NCBI GenBank assembly: GCA_964417895.1
Contig: CAYQJS010000007.1
Span: 62,001-126,000 of the forward strand
Source: CAYQJS01 sp964417895
GTDB taxonomy: Bacteria > Chloroflexota > UBA6077 > SHYK01
Length of the DNA stretch: 64,000 bases
Reading direction: 5' to 3'
Shown: positions 16,677-25,350 of the stretch, one piece after another
Layout: every line of letters starts with the position of its first letter
How positions within the stretch are numbered: the stretch's first letter is position 1
Notes under the pieces: model-generated
Seen by the model: the letters and a program-made list of their open reading frames with translations, nothing else
What the model was told of the DNA's origin: nothing
The model's database searches: none
Translations under genes and position numbers: made by a program

Positions 16677-16832
16677 TAGTGGGTCAGTTCTCGCGGACGT
16701 AGCCTTTCGTCCGGTAGGGGAGGGGCTTGTCCCCTCCCGCCTGGCGCCCGCGTCGAGAGCCGCGCGGCGGGGGACAAGCCCCCGCCCTACTGAACGACGG
16801 ACCGACGCAATGGCATGTGAAGTGACCCACTA
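16677..16832. repeat. 156-bp MITE-like element with 14-bp terminal inverted repeats
   Basis: The ends TAGTGGGTCAGTTC and GAAGTGACCCACTA are inverted repeats with one mismatch. The interior has GTAGGGGAGGGGCTTGTCCC and a second GGGGGACAAGCCCCCGCCCT arm. The right end supplies the stop codon of the class II aldolase gene. No coding capacity. Confidence 0.7.
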
Positions 16833-17591
16833 GTCTCGGTACGACGGGTCCTCGCGGTCGAGCATGCGCAGCAGCGCGGGCCAGGCGCGCTCCTCCGTGC
16901 CCGGGGTTCGGCCCGACGCGGCGAGCCGGATCTCCTCCGCGGGCATCACCAGCGGCACGCCGGCCGACTGCGCCAGAATCTGGAACTGGCAGGCCTTCTC
17001 CAGGTAGAAGGCGGACACAAACGCCTCGCCCACTGTCCTGCCGGTCGTCAGGATGCCATGGTTGCGCAGCAGCATGACCGCCTTGTCGCCGATATCCTCG
17101 CCGAGCCGGTCGCACTCCGCCGGGTCGGTCGCCGCCCGACCGTAGTCGTGGTAAGCGACCTGCCCCTCGAACCGGAGCGCTGCCTGGCTCATCGGCAGCA
17201 GCCCGCATTCCAGCGACGACACCGCCGTCGCCCACGGCGTGTGGGTGTGAAACACGCAGCTCACGTCAGGGCGCGCCCCAAGGATGGCCCCGTGAATGGC
17301 GACCCCGGCGCGGTTGGCCGTGTACTCGCTGTTGCTGACGACGTTGCCCCTGAGGTCGACCTTTATGAGGCTTGACGCTGTGATCTCATCGAACAGCATG
17401 CCGTGCGGGTTGAACAGATAGGTATGCGGCGCGTCCGGCATGCGCAGCGAGATGTGCGTGTTGATCAGCTCGCTCATGCCGTATTTGTCCGCCAGTCGGT
17501 AGGCGGCGGCCAACTGGACGCGAAGCTCATGCTCCTCGTCGGTCCATTCGCGGCTCGCGCCCGCGGCGCTTCGTGTTGCGATGTCGGCCAT
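16830..17591 (-). CDS. Class II aldolase/adducin family protein
   Basis: A 253-residue zinc-dependent aldolase or decarboxylase-type protein. Family marks are ELINTHISLRMP (replacing the usual GN-S-R block), VFHTHTPWATAVS with the two metal His, and MLLRNHGILTTG with the third His. The acid-base residue region (FEGQVAYHDYGRAAT) is present. ATG 17591 follows GAGGAGGGA. It is divergent from the oxidoreductase gene. The stop codon lies within the end of a MITE-like repeat, so the natural C-terminus may have been changed by that insertion. Substrate unknown. Confidence 0.85.
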   Translation of the reverse strand: MADIATRSAAGASREWTDEEHELRVQLAAAYRLADKYGMSELINTHISLRMPDAPHTYLFNPHGMLFDEITASSLIKVDLRGNVVSNSEYTANRAGVAIHGAILGARPDVSCVFHTHTPWATAVSSLECGLLPMSQAALRFEGQVAYHDYGRAATDPAECDRLGEDIGDKAVMLLRNHGILTTGRTVGEAFVSAFYLEKACQFQILAQSAGVPLVMPAEEIRLAASGRTPGTEERAWPALLRMLDREDPSYRD

Positions 17592-17683
17592 CGTGGTCCC
17601 TCCTCGATTCGACTGTATGGGCTTCAAAGAACAGGGCTCAGCGAGTACGATCATACTTCTAACGTTGCGAGAGGAGAAGAGTC

Positions 17684-18922
17684 ATGGCGAGCTCGGACAC
17701 GCCCCAGACCGTAATCAGGGTGGGCATCATCGGCCTTGGCGGTGCAGCCAGCGGCATGATCGGCAAGTTCACGCGCAACCCCAGGTTCAAGGTCGCCGCC
17801 GCGGCCGACATCGACGCCGAGATCCTGGGCTGGTTCCAGCAGGACTACCCTGACGCTGAGGCCTACCCCTCGGCCGACGGCCTCTGCGCCAGCAAGAACG
17901 TCGATCTCGTCTACATCGCCACGCCGAACCGATTCCACCGCGAGCACGCGGTAATGGCCCTGAGCAGCGGCAAGCACACCCTTGTGGAGAAGCCCATGGC
18001 GGTTTCGCTCGATGATGCCGACGCCATGGTCGAGGCCGCGAACCGCGGCGGCATGCTCCTGGGTGTGAACGTCAAGCATAGCTTCGAGCCCCGCATCCAG
18101 AAGCTCCGCGAGCTTGCGAAGAGCGGCGAGCTCGGCGAGCTGCGGATGATGCACCACTGGCGCTACCAGGACTGGCTCTACCGACCGCGAACGCCCGAAG
18201 AGCTGACCCCCGAATGGGGCGGCGGGATCCTGTGGCGGCAAGGGGGCCACCAGCTGGACCTGCTGCGGACCATCGGGGGCGGGCTCGTTCGCAGCGTGCG
18301 GGGCTCAGCTCAGGTCTGGGACCCCACTCGCCGCGTGCCTGGCGCCCACTCCGCCTACTTCGAGTTCGAGAGCGGAGCCGCGTGCACGTGCGTCTACAGC
18401 GGCCACGACCACTACGGGACGCGAGAGCTGGTCTACGGGTTCGAGGCCGGCGAGCTGGCGGACCCTCAGTCGTACGCTGAGGCGCGCCGCGAGCTGCAGA
18501 GCCACGGGAATAGCGTCGAATGGGAGACCGAGGCGGCGCGCGGCGAGCGCTACGGCGGAAACCGTCGGCGGGAGGTCGAGCCCGGTCAATCAAGCCAGCG
18601 GGGCGAAGCCCCGGGCGGGGGCGCCGGCTGGATTCTCGGCGGCCCCCTGGTCGTCAGCTACGACCACGCTGACGTGAAGCTCTCGCCGGGCGGGCTCATG
18701 GTATACGGGGATGACAAGCAGTGGGAGATCCCGATGGTGATGAAGGAGGACGGCCGCGACTTTCGCCTCAACGCCTTCCACGATGCCATCGTCACCGGCC
18801 GGCCGCTGCAGTGCGATGGGGCCTGGGGAAGGGCGACCGTCGAGGTCCTCCTCGCCATCGAGCAGTCCGGGCGGGAGCGGCGGGAGGTCCTGCTCCAGCG
18901 CCAGACGGCATATCCGGAGTGA
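17684..18922 (+). CDS. Gfo/Idh/MocA family oxidoreductase
   Basis: A 412-residue NAD(P)-dependent dehydrogenase. The N-terminal Rossmann motif is VGIIGLGGAASGM (about residues 12-24), then VAAAADID with the cofactor-choosing Asp, VYIATPNRFH and the hallmark VEKPMAVSL with the catalytic Lys. The C-terminal alpha/beta domain carries WRQGGHQLDLLRT, the likely catalytic His block. A low-complexity insertion, with a Gly-rich GEAPGGGAGW segment, lies near residues 280-320. Members reduce sugars, inositols, phthalates or biliverdin, and 4,5-dihydroxyphthalate dehydrogenase is one, which would suit the neighbours, but that link is inference. SD GAGAGGAGAAG. Confidence 0.88.
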   Translation: MASSDTPQTVIRVGIIGLGGAASGMIGKFTRNPRFKVAAAADIDAEILGWFQQDYPDAEAYPSADGLCASKNVDLVYIATPNRFHREHAVMALSSGKHTLVEKPMAVSLDDADAMVEAANRGGMLLGVNVKHSFEPRIQKLRELAKSGELGELRMMHHWRYQDWLYRPRTPEELTPEWGGGILWRQGGHQLDLLRTIGGGLVRSVRGSAQVWDPTRRVPGAHSAYFEFESGAACTCVYSGHDHYGTRELVYGFEAGELADPQSYAEARRELQSHGNSVEWETEAARGERYGGNRRREVEPGQSSQRGEAPGGGAGWILGGPLVVSYDHADVKLSPGGLMVYGDDKQWEIPMVMKEDGRDFRLNAFHDAIVTGRPLQCDGAWGRATVEVLLAIEQSGRERREVLLQRQTAYPE

Positions 18923-18923
18923 G

Positions 18924-19391
18924 ATGGCAAGCGCCCCGCTGACCGAGGCCGAGGTCGCGGAGATCCTATTGGAGTCCATGAGGATTGAGGGACCTGTCCG
19001 TTGGGTCCAGAAGAGCAGCGACGCGTGGGCCGAGGCAACGCTGCAAGTGCGACATCCGCGCCGAGATGTGGGCTTAAGCTTGAAGTTGACCGTCAATTTG
19101 CTCGCCGCACGGAAGTTCTCCTTCTCTTTGCTTCTCGACAGCGCCCACCGAATCGTTGGAGTCGATGTGGGAGGCGGGCACGAAAACCGGCACACGGACA
19201 ACAACCGCTGGATAGACCAGCCACATGAACACCGTTGGACGGATGCATGCCACGGCAACTGGGCGCGCGCCATCGACTCCTTCCCACCGACGCTGCGGGA
19301 GGCCTTCTTAGCGTTCTGCGGCCGGCTCGGTATAGAGTTTGCCGGTGTGTGGTCCGATCCGCCGCCTGCCCAACTTGGACTTGACGAGTGA
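18924..19391 (+). CDS. Uncharacterised protein, first gene of a coupled pair
   Basis: A 155-residue soluble protein that begins one base after the oxidoreductase stop. Its distinctive feature is a cluster of His and acidic residues, GGGHENRHTDNNRWIDQPH followed by EHRW and ACHGNW (about residues 90-115), preceded by a strand-rich segment (LSLKLTVNLLAARKFSFSLL). This could be a metal or nucleotide site. No function is known to me. Its last codons overlap the next start as GTGA, a classic translational coupling. Base composition is lower in GC than the gene before it. Confidence 0.7.
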   Translation: MASAPLTEAEVAEILLESMRIEGPVRWVQKSSDAWAEATLQVRHPRRDVGLSLKLTVNLLAARKFSFSLLLDSAHRIVGVDVGGGHENRHTDNNRWIDQPHEHRWTDACHGNWARAIDSFPPTLREAFLAFCGRLGIEFAGVWSDPPPAQLGLDE

Positions 19392-20182
19392 CACAGACCG
19401 GCTGCGAAGAAGTCGTCCGCCAGCAACTGGAACACCTCGGGACGCGGTTTGCCTGCCATGAAGCAGAAGGGCGGTTGTGGATCACCTCCCCGTACAGCTA
19501 TCCGGATGGGGATCTCGTCCAGGTAAGCGTCAAGGAACTGAGCTCGGGGGAAGTCATCGTGACTGATCTGGGCGAAACGCTTCGCCATCTAGCAACTCAC
19601 GGCTTTGATCCGCGAGCAACATTGAAAGGCGACTACCTGCTCGGAGAGATTCTCAAGCAGCACAACGTCGAGACTGAGCGCGGCATGATTTTGAAGAGGG
19701 TGCCACTCGCTGAGGCGGGCAGGGCGCTCCAGGATGTGCTGACGGCATCGGTGGCCGTGTCACACCTGCTCTTTCTGTCCCGTGGGTATCGTCCTGCAAC
19801 CTTTGCCGAGGAGGTGGGCCAATTTATCGCGGGCCACGGTGTCTCCGCGCAGGCGGACCACTATGAAGTGGGCTATTTATCGCAGAAGCGGTACCGCATC
19901 GACCTGTACATCCCAGGAAAGCAGCAGGAGGGCCTGATCCAAACGTTGTCACCGGCCACCCGCGCCGGGTCCATCCCGATGGTGAACGCTACGTTCCGCC
20001 TGTGGTCGGATGTGCCAAACGGGCGGTGGCGCGCCACGGTACTGGACGACCGAGCGGTAGAGTGGCGCCGAGAAGACCTCGTTCTCCTGGAAGGCGTCAG
20101 TAGTGTCTACGCGTGGAGCAGCCCTGAGAGCTTCCGTAAGGCCCTGATGGAAGTCGCGGCTGTGATGCCTTCCTCTATTTGA
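19388..20182 (+). CDS. DUF1828/DUF1829-like protein, second gene of a coupled pair
   Basis: A 264-residue cytoplasmic protein. The N-terminal half matches the DUF1828 pattern: WITSPYSYPDGDLVQVSVKE, then SGEVIVTDLGETLRHLATHG. The C-terminal half (from about residue 140, FAEEVGQFIAGHGV, RYRIDLYIPG) resembles the companion DUF1829 domain, whose strand pattern recalls nuclease-like folds. GTG 19388 overlaps the previous stop. Function unknown. Such domains occur in accessory and prophage regions, so a defence or toxin-like role is possible but unproven. Confidence 0.7.
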   Translation: MTQTGCEEVVRQQLEHLGTRFACHEAEGRLWITSPYSYPDGDLVQVSVKELSSGEVIVTDLGETLRHLATHGFDPRATLKGDYLLGEILKQHNVETERGMILKRVPLAEAGRALQDVLTASVAVSHLLFLSRGYRPATFAEEVGQFIAGHGVSAQADHYEVGYLSQKRYRIDLYIPGKQQEGLIQTLSPATRAGSIPMVNATFRLWSDVPNGRWRATVLDDRAVEWRREDLVLLEGVSSVYAWSSPESFRKALMEVAAVMPSSI

Positions 20183-20195
20183 AAAGGCCTCCCGG

Positions 20196-20918
20196 CTACG
20201 CTCGCCTGTACCCCCCAAGCAGGGTCATGCCGAAGCGCTTCCAGAAGCAGTCGACCGAGTCGAACCCGGCCTCCCTCAGGGAGCGCAGGTAGTCCGCCAC
20301 GGTGAGGTAGTAATGGCCGGCCGACGGCGCCCGCTGGGCTCGTTCCGTCCCTCGCTCCACTGGCTCGCCTCGAAGCACGCGACCCGCCTCCCGGTAGAGC
20401 GTCCTGACATAGTCGTCGGGCGGGGCTGAGCTGTCGAGATCGAAGAAGCAGCCACCGGGCTTTAGCGAACGGTAGATGGACTGGTGGAGGGTGCGCTTGT
20501 TCGCTGGCGGCAGGTGATGGATGGAGCGCGAGGCGACGGCGACGTCGAACTCGCCCAGGTCGGCAGGCAGCTCGCCGTCGACGAAGTCGCCGAGGCGGTA
20601 GCGGAACCGGTCACCGTAGCGGGCCATGCGCTCGCCGGCGATTGCCATCATCGGCTCCGAGACGTCCAGTCCGATGGCGTGAGCCTCCGGAAACGCGTCG
20701 AGCACGAGCCCTGCGACGAGTCCCTGGCCCGTGCCGATGTCCAGCACTCGAAGAGGCTGCGTCCGGTCGAACGGCAGGAGGCTGACCATGATCTTGAGGC
20801 CCTCTGTGCGCTCGACGAGTGCACCGTCAGTCCGCTCAACGTATTCCCGAGCCCGCTCGGGCACGTTCCACTCATGGCCGTAGCGCTCCATGTAGGCCTG
20901 ACCGGTGAGCTGCTGCAT
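20196..20918 (-). CDS. Class I SAM-dependent methyltransferase (paralogue 3)
   Basis: A 240-residue methyltransferase clearly related to the gene at 5601-6323: motif I VLDIGTGQGLVAGL, GLDVSEPMMAIAGERMARYG, FDVAVASRSIHHLPPANKR and GGCFFDLDSS are shared in order, and both end with a SVDCFWKRFG-like helix. ATG 20918 follows GGAGGAAACG. It converges with the DUF1828-like gene, leaving a 13-base gap. Acceptor unknown; the three copies probably methylate different small molecules. Confidence 0.85.
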   Translation of the reverse strand: MQQLTGQAYMERYGHEWNVPERAREYVERTDGALVERTEGLKIMVSLLPFDRTQPLRVLDIGTGQGLVAGLVLDAFPEAHAIGLDVSEPMMAIAGERMARYGDRFRYRLGDFVDGELPADLGEFDVAVASRSIHHLPPANKRTLHQSIYRSLKPGGCFFDLDSSAPPDDYVRTLYREAGRVLRGEPVERGTERAQRAPSAGHYYLTVADYLRSLREAGFDSVDCFWKRFGMTLLGGYRRA

Positions 20919-21280
20919 TAACCGTTTCCTCCATCATTTTCTGCTGCGCCGGATGTTGTTCACGCCAGGCGCCCGGCATTTGGCAGCACCCATGGTACCG
21001 GATCGCGCCCGTGGGGGCTTGCGCGGTGCGCGCCCGGTTTGCGCGCGGCGGCTAGCACATCTCGGCGGAAGTGGACATGGGGTTGCGCTCAAACGACGGC
21101 CGATTTCAACCAATCCCTCTCCCATCGCAATGGGAGAGGTTAGGTGAGGGCGCCCTTTCGGAGCCCAGACATCAACCTAAGGCCGTCCGGGCCTGCCCTC
21201 ACCCCACCCCTCTCCCGCTCCGGCGGGAGAGGGAGTCCGCCCGCTCGCCTCAACCATCGGCGCTCTTGCGCCGACCTGTA
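20919..21280. other. Intergenic region with palindromic repeats
   Basis: No gene is convincing. The left 190 bases show nothing recognisable. From 21113 to 21242 there are two CTCTCCC/GGGAGAG-type hairpins of the family seen at 14314. Confidence 0.5.
21113..21242. repeat. CTCTCCC/GGGAGAG palindromic repeat pair
   Basis: Hairpins CCCTCTCCCATCG...ATGGGAGAGG and CCTCTCCCGCTCCGGCGGGA, separated by a GTGAGGGCG segment, both common to this repeat family in the window. Confidence 0.65.
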
Positions 21281-22282
21281 CTAGGCGCCTGCCGCGGACG
21301 CCCGGCGGTCCTCCAGGAACTTCCGCTGCGAGGCGGGCTCGAAGGACGCCATGGACCCGCCCACCGGGGACGCTGCGACGAAGTGATATCCGTTGGTGTC
21401 CCAATCCCAGAAGCTGTCGCCGCGGCCGAGCACCCGCTTCCACTCCGGGCCGATCGGATTGCCGTGGATTCCCGTCCGCGCTGGGAGCGCCCCCGCCTCC
21501 TGAGGCGATAGCGTTGGGGGCGTGGCCGGATCGAAGTCCCACTCAGGAAGCTCGCGATACATGCGCTCGAGCGTCGGCACGAACTCGTCGTCGCGGACCA
21601 CCAGCGCGGTGTGCAGGGCCCGGTAGACGGCGTGCCCGCCGGTCCGACCGCCCAGCCGCTCGACCTGCTTGAAGGCGAGCCGCCCCGCGGAGGCGAGGGG
21701 GAACACAACCGTGTCGCCTGCGAGATCGTTGCTGCGCAGTGGATCGAGCCCGCAGAAGCGGCTGTAGAAATCGGTGGTCTTGCTCAGGTCTCGCGACTCG
21801 AACATGGCGGAGGCGATGCGGCCGACCTTCGCCGGGGTCTCGCCTTCCATAGCGCCATCGGGCATCCGCACCGGCGCCCACAGCTCCAGCGCGTTGCCGT
21901 CGGGATCGGTGAAGCGGATGGCGCTGCCGTCCTCACCCTCCTCGCTGGTCCGGATCGGGTCGGTATGAGGCACGGCGTTCGCGTCCAGGCGCCTGAGGTG
22001 CTCGTCGATCTCCTCCTGGCGAATGAACCAGCCGTACTTGGGAAGCCCGGTCCCGGGGGTCAGCACCCCGTCATAGACGGAGCCGCCCACGTGGCATTCC
22101 CTGCCCAAGTAGGTGAACAGCATGCGGATGGGCCTGCCGGCTCGATCCGGGCGGTCCTCATCTATGCGCGGCGTGGCGCCGAGGACATTCGTGTAAAAGC
22201 TGCCCCATCGGGACACGTCGGCGGTCGGTACGACGTAGTGATCGATCCAGTAAGCGGCGCCGGTACGCTGGTCCTCGGACAC
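21281..22282 (-). CDS. Two-domain VOC family protein
   Basis: A 333-residue protein with two vicinal-oxygen-chelate modules, the arrangement of extradiol ring-cleavage dioxygenases. Module 1 (about residues 10-130) starts WIDHYVVPTADVSRW and ends RFTDPDGNALELWAP. Module 2 (about 145-320) starts GRIASAMFESRDLSKTTDF and has HTALVVRDDEFV. Ligand candidates are His in IDHYVV, His in RALHTALV and a later Glu or Asp, so dioxygenase activity is possible. GTG 22282 follows GGGAGGTG. Substrate unknown. Confidence 0.8.
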   Translation of the reverse strand: MSEDQRTGAAYWIDHYVVPTADVSRWGSFYTNVLGATPRIDEDRPDRAGRPIRMLFTYLGRECHVGGSVYDGVLTPGTGLPKYGWFIRQEEIDEHLRRLDANAVPHTDPIRTSEEGEDGSAIRFTDPDGNALELWAPVRMPDGAMEGETPAKVGRIASAMFESRDLSKTTDFYSRFCGLDPLRSNDLAGDTVVFPLASAGRLAFKQVERLGGRTGGHAVYRALHTALVVRDDEFVPTLERMYRELPEWDFDPATPPTLSPQEAGALPARTGIHGNPIGPEWKRVLGRGDSFWDWDTNGYHFVAASPVGGSMASFEPASQRKFLEDRRASAAGA

Positions 22283-22321
22283 GTTGTCACCTCCCTTGGT
22301 GCTTCTCCCCAGTGTGAGTAG

Positions 22322-23239
22322 TCACGAACGATGGACGGTGTCCCGGAGTATAGCTCCGCCCGATGCCTCGTGCGCCCGGTCGGCGCGCGCCGCGAGCTGG
22401 GGAGCGTCGAGTCGATCGGAGACGGCTGCGAAGTCCCCCGTGGGCCCGCCCCAGCGCAAGTCAGCGGGCGTGGCCCTGATGGACGTATCCGTTTTGAGCG
22501 TGGCAAGGCGCCGAAAGAGCAGAGCCAGGTCGAAGCTCGCGCGGAGCGCGGCTGCCAGCCTGTCCGCGCCCCGCAAGTTCAGGCCCCAGGCACGCACGTC
22601 GAGCGGTATCTGGTCGATGTGACCGTAGCGGGCGAGGACGGTGGATGCGGACTTGGCGCCCCAACCGGGCACCCCTGGAAACCCGTCGGCGCTGTCGCCC
22701 ACGAGCGCGAGGTAGTCGGGAATCGAGGCGGGCCGCACCCCAAACTTGGCCACGACCCCCGCTTCGTCCGAAACCCGCCCGGACCGCCGATCGAGCTGGA
22801 CGATGCGGCCGTCCTCGACGCATTGGGCGAGGTCTTTGTCCGGCGTGCAGATGAGCACGCGTTGGACCTCCGGCGACTGGGCGGCCACGCGGGCCGCGGT
22901 ACCGAGGGCGTCGTCTGCTTCGAGCTCGACCATCGGCCACACCACCACACCGAGCGCCTGCAGCGCCTCCTCGAGCAGTGGGAACTGCTGCAGCAAGCGC
23001 GGGTCCACCCCTGCGCTCGTCTTGTAGCCGGGCCACAGGTCATTGCGGAACGACTCGATGACGTGGTCTGTGGCCACCCCGAGGTGGGTGACGCCAGATT
23101 CGAGCATGCCGAGAACGGAGCCGAGAACGCCCCGGGTGGCCGCCACCTCCCGCCCTTCGCGGCTCACGTACGGTGGCAGGGCGAAGAAATGGCGGAAAAG
23201 CTCGTACGTTCCATCGAGAAGGTAGATATCCACGGTCAC
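22322..23239 (-). CDS. Stand-alone 5'-3' exonuclease (PolA N-terminal/FEN family)
   Basis: A 305-residue flap-endonuclease-family protein resembling the free-standing 5'-3' exonucleases of actinobacteria and Chloroflexi. Metal-binding acids are visible in YLLDGTYELFRHFFA, ELEADDALGTAA and CTPDKDLAQCV. The helix-hairpin-helix DNA-binding block is VGDSADGFPGVPGWGAKSAS. It probably trims flaps or RNA-DNA ends during repair or replication. Start GTG 23239 lacks a strong SD; GTG 23233 is an alternative. The C-terminal 60 residues are Ala/Arg rich. Confidence 0.88.
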   Translation of the reverse strand: MTVDIYLLDGTYELFRHFFALPPYVSREGREVAATRGVLGSVLGMLESGVTHLGVATDHVIESFRNDLWPGYKTSAGVDPRLLQQFPLLEEALQALGVVVWPMVELEADDALGTAARVAAQSPEVQRVLICTPDKDLAQCVEDGRIVQLDRRSGRVSDEAGVVAKFGVRPASIPDYLALVGDSADGFPGVPGWGAKSASTVLARYGHIDQIPLDVRAWGLNLRGADRLAAALRASFDLALLFRRLATLKTDTSIRATPADLRWGGPTGDFAAVSDRLDAPQLAARADRAHEASGGAILRDTVHRS

Positions 23240-23429
23240 CCGTCAAGTACGAAGCTATGGGAACGAGGCTCCTCCGCGCGGGTCCATGGTATGCCAGAAA
23301 TGTGTATCGCGAGTTCTGCATTCCTCCACATGTTTCGACCGACCCTTCAAGCGTAGGCTGTGGCTGGCTGGCGGGCCGCCAATCTGGCGGCGTCAGCGGG
23401 TGAGAAGACGCTTCGAAGAGGGCAGATCC

Positions 23430-23705
23430 ATGGACAGACCAATCGCGACACCCATGTTCGGATGGATGCGCTCGAAGGTACGGGAAGAGCGCCTGCAGAG
23501 CAAGGAAGAGGAGGCGAAGCCGCGGCGATCACTGCTGTCATGGCTCGAGCTCCTGCTCGTGCCGCCGCTGCCGCCCCTGACCGGCGATCCCGAGCGCGAC
23601 GCGGAGATAGTGGAGCTCTACTATCGCTCCCTCTCGGAGTGGTGGAGCCCTGTTGGGCGGCGCGGCATCGTCGGTCAAGGCACAGATCAGCGGGCATATC
23701 GCTGA
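23430..23705 (+). CDS. Hypothetical small protein (91 aa)
   Basis: From ATG 23430 the frame gives a 91-residue charged protein with KVREERLQSKEEEAKPRRS, a hydrophobic helix SWLELLLVPPLPPL, then GDPERDAEIVELYYRSLSE. A weak GAAGAGG lies about 12 bases upstream. The sequence looks protein-like, but I recognise no family. It marks the left edge of the AT-richer segment. Confidence 0.4.
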   Translation: MDRPIATPMFGWMRSKVREERLQSKEEEAKPRRSLLSWLELLLVPPLPPLTGDPERDAEIVELYYRSLSEWWSPVGRRGIVGQGTDQRAYR

Positions 23706-24248
23706 TTGCGGTGATCGGGAGACTACCGACGCGGAGGTCAAGCAGTACTGGCCGCGATTCGCAGACATCTGTCCTGACTGCTGTAGGGGACGAGCCTGTC
23801 GGCGACCGTGCGCGCGGGGTGCATACCACCGGAACGGTGTACGGGGCTTGTGGTCGTGGGCGTCCGAGAGCCGCAGTATCGGCACTACCGCTGCGGAACG
23901 AGGGGTACCGATGGAGGGTGGACGCCGAGCCCGAAACAGTGCGCGCGCGGCCGCCCGTCGCTCTGTCAGAGATCGGCTGGCTCCGCGCACCGGGGACGAG
24001 GGGTCAGATCGCCGGTGTCACATTCCGGTGGCGTGCACGTTTTAATAGCGAGTTGCCGTGTGCTATTATGCGCGGGCGTGTCCCCTGGGATTACAGGGAG
24101 TCACAGAAAGGGGGTGCGCCGAGAGAATGATAATCGCCGCATGCGCGCTCGCGGAGAGCGCCGTTCGCTCGCGGCCAATCGATGCGGTGCCGAATCGAAC
24201 GGCGCGGACACACGGATGAAACCTACACGAAACCAGGAGAGGAAGCAC
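23706..24248. other. 543-bp region without a supportable gene
   Basis: Several overlapping frames are open (for example plus-strand 23808-24341) but none has a family match or codon pattern I trust. A TATTAT hexamer at 24063-24068 could serve as a -10 for the leader ORF at 24249, without a clear -35. Confidence 0.4.
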
Positions 24249-24341
24249 ATGTTTAGACGCAAGCTCATCAGGGTAGCATCGGCGCGCCCGATGATCTTGG
24301 CGGGCTCGGTCTCGGCACCCAGACTGGGGGCCGGCCTGTGA
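24249..24341 (+). CDS. 30-codon leader ORF
   Basis: ATG 24249 follows an excellent SD (CAGGAGAGG, 6 bases). The product MFRRKLIRVASARPMILAGS continues with SVSAPRLGAGL-type residues and stops at 24341. Its stop TGA overlaps the GTG start of the next ORF (GTGA), so it would feed ribosomes into it. The N-terminus looks like a clipped signal peptide, so it may be the stub of a former secreted protein. Confidence 0.5.
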   Translation: MFRRKLIRVASARPMILAGSVSAPRLGAGL

Positions 24342-24652
24342 AGCTGACCTACACCCACTTCATCGTCTTGGATGAGATTGCGCGGAGGAAGCAGGCCTCT
24401 CCAGTAGAGGTCTGGGATTACTTGACTGCGCTCGATCCACCTCAAACCCTCACCCTCAATGAGGTTGCCACGCTTCTCGCCACGCTTGCAGAGAAAGGCG
24501 TACTGGAGAGCACAGGCGGATACGACACAACACCGGAGAACCCTTACTATACGCTGACGACAGGAAAGGGGTTGCGGACCGTCGAAGAAGCTCGGGAAAA
24601 GATACGCGCAGAGGCCACCTGGGAGCGAAGTGAGCAGCCCATTGAGGTGTGA
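24338..24652 (+). CDS. Small winged-helix-like protein (104 aa)
   Basis: The pattern THFIVLDEIARRKQASPVEV, then TLNEVATLLATLAEKGVLES and NPYYTLTTGKG matches a helix-turn-helix with a wing, as in PadR or MarR-type regulators. It is therefore a likely DNA-binding or protein-interaction module. GTG 24338 overlaps the leader ORF stop, and its own stop overlaps the next start (TGATG), so the three ORFs are coupled. It may regulate the membrane proteins that follow (inference). Confidence 0.6.
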   Translation: MKLTYTHFIVLDEIARRKQASPVEVWDYLTALDPPQTLTLNEVATLLATLAEKGVLESTGGYDTTPENPYYTLTTGKGLRTVEEAREKIRAEATWERSEQPIEV

Positions 24653-25350
24653 TGGACGCATCATTCGATTGGCAAGTCGTCCCTTTCGCCGTGGGCGCGG
24701 CTGTCGTTGCTAGTCCTTTAGCACTCATCTACGCACATATCCATTTCTCCGCATATCGCTTCGATGTCTTTCGCGTGCGGGGGACCTATTTTTTTGCCCT
24801 AGTTCAGAGCGGGTACGCTAGCGCGATTTACCTCGGCGTGGCAGCCGCTGCCCTGCGGCCTGAAGTCGGCTCTCACCTGATGGCCGCACTTGTCGCTGGC
24901 TTCTCCACATGGACGCTCTACCGCGCGACCGGTCCGCCGCAGGCTCTCGAGTCTGTTTATCGATGGGGCACTGAGGGTCCTCGCGAGCGGCCATCCGAGG
25001 GGCAGAAGGCGCTCGAGCAAGTTTCACTGATTCTCGGGGGATTCTTTCTCCGCGCGGCGGAAGATGAGATTCGAGACCGTGCTCACGAGGCGATAAGGCT
25101 GCTGATCGACAACTACACCAAACTGCCCCTCCCGCGCCTGGCGGAGATCGTGAGCGACTACATCGACACGGAGCAGACGATAGGAGACCGAGAACGGACT
25201 GAAATCAAAACGAGAGTGGACCTCCTACTGAAGGACAATGACAACGCGGGCATAACTCACTCCGCAGCTATGGGACGCGCAGTTATTCGGGTGAGGGGTG
25301 CCAGCATGCTTTTCCGAGAACTCAAGAATCAGGGCGTTCGCCGGCCGTAG
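24652..25350 (+). CDS. Uncharacterised membrane protein, tandem copy 1 (N-terminally shortened)
   Basis: A 232-residue protein with about three membrane helices (FAVGAAVVASPLALIYAH, FFALVQSGYASAIYLGVAAA, LMAALVAGFSTWTLY) and a C-terminal cytoplasmic helical domain (about residues 115-232) with HEAIRLLIDNYTKLPLPRL. It is roughly 80% like the C-terminal 75% of the gene at 26128-27042 but lacks that gene's first membrane segment. ATG 24652 overlaps the stop of the winged-helix-like gene. Function unknown. Base composition is more AT-rich than the housekeeping genes. Confidence 0.65.
   Translation: MDASFDWQVVPFAVGAAVVASPLALIYAHIHFSAYRFDVFRVRGTYFFALVQSGYASAIYLGVAAAALRPEVGSHLMAALVAGFSTWTLYRATGPPQALESVYRWGTEGPRERPSEGQKALEQVSLILGGFFLRAAEDEIRDRAHEAIRLLIDNYTKLPLPRLAEIVSDYIDTEQTIGDRERTEIKTRVDLLLKDNDNAGITHSAAMGRAVIRVRGASMLFRELKNQGVRRP

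Noticed and set aside
23360..24130. 256-codon plus-strand ORF.
   Set aside because: No SD, no family match, composition unlike the real genes, and it overlaps several equally open frames.
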